Positions 6,091 through 6,152 of a DNA stretch of 6,152 bases are shown here, piece by piece. The stretch comes from Methanolobus sp. UBA32 (lineage in GTDB: Archaea; Halobacteriota; Methanosarcinia; Methanosarcinales; Methanosarcinaceae). A program made the position numbers and the translations under genes. The notes below the pieces were generated by a model that saw nothing but the letters and a program-made list of their open reading frames with translations, was not told the DNA's origin and ran no database searches. Position 1 is the first letter of the stretch; each line of letters starts with the position of its first letter. The stretch covers positions 8,888 through 15,039 of the forward strand of contig DAZF01000022.1 in NCBI GenBank assembly GCA_002507205.1, in the 5' to 3' direction.

Positions 6091-6124
6091 ACTCCTGTAG
6101 ATATTTATAACGAAAATATAAATA
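6091..6124 (-). promoter_or_regulatory. promoter and ribosome site of the DUF373-phosphorylase operon
   Basis: Reading leftwards, ATTTATATTT (6123-6114) is a good archaeal TATA box. A start about 25 bases on, near 6095, would leave a very short leader just reaching AGGAGT (6096-6091), four bases... upstream of the ATG region at 6087. A second TATA-like TTATAAATA (6110-6102) is too close to the start codon to serve this gene. The remaining bases to 6152 hold no recognisable gene. Confidence 0.5.
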
Positions 6125-6152
6125 GATTCTCATAAATCAGCATCTGTAAAGA

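Noticed and set aside
5446..6100. Plus-strand reading frames (5446-5787 and 5825-6100) opposite DUF373
   Set aside because: They mirror conserved DUF373 codons on the other strand and have no motif or ribosome site of their own.
1..6152. Mobile element, CRISPR array, defence island or in-frame TAG (pyrrolysine) gene
   Set aside because: No direct repeat arrays, transposase, integrase or toxin-antitoxin-like pairs were seen. The five stop codons visible in the window are TGA or TAA, and no frame is interrupted by a TAG that would need reading through.

Overview
The window looks like ordinary chromosome from a methanogenic archaeon of the Methanosarcinales, perhaps a Methanolobus- or Methanococcoides-like genus. 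This is inferred from the protein set (an archaeal LSm protein, a DUF3467 protein, a Ski2-like helicase with a cysteine-rich tail, a RecA/KaiC-like protein, a DUF373 membrane protein and an archaeal MTA/MTI phosphorylase) and from AT-rich, TATA-box-like intergenic DNA combined with Shine-Dalgarno starts. No species can be fixed without a database search. No tRNA, rRNA, CRISPR array, transposase or integrase was seen. Gene density is high and every intergenic gap is under 130 bp.

Layout, left to right. Positions 1-125 (minus) hold the first 41 codons of an LSm (Sm-like) RNA-binding protein. It starts on TTG and runs off the left edge. Positions 250-651 (minus) encode a small DUF3467 protein, and 745-3222 (minus) a large superfamily-2 helicase with two cysteine clusters. 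These three genes share an orientation, but each has its own candidate promoter in gaps of 93-124 bp, so they may be separate transcripts. A 109-bp divergent promoter region (3223-3331) separates the helicase from a plus-strand RecA/KaiC-like protein (3332-4165) whose Walker A loop has lost its catalytic lysine. That gene converges, 19 bp apart, on a compact two-gene operon read on the minus strand: a DUF373 membrane protein (4984-6087) followed by a purine-nucleoside phosphorylase of the MTAP/MTIP family (4185-4979). The Shine-Dalgarno of the second operon gene contains the stop codon of the first.

Functional reading. The left half is nucleic-acid related: LSm, DUF3467 (unknown role), helicase, and a RecA-fold protein that probably no longer hydrolyses ATP. 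The right half joins an uncharacterised membrane protein with salvage of methylthio-nucleosides. The phosphorylase has lost the two aspartates that select adenine in human MTAP, which points to methylthioinosine as substrate, as in the deaminase-first route known from Methanocaldococcus jannaschii.

Nothing here is clearly a new defence or mobile system. The points most worth following up are the degenerate RecA-like protein opposite the helicase, the substrate residues and altered N-terminal glycine loop of the phosphorylase, an 11-bp perfect inverted repeat that straddles the helicase stop codon, and a palindrome midway in the divergent promoter.
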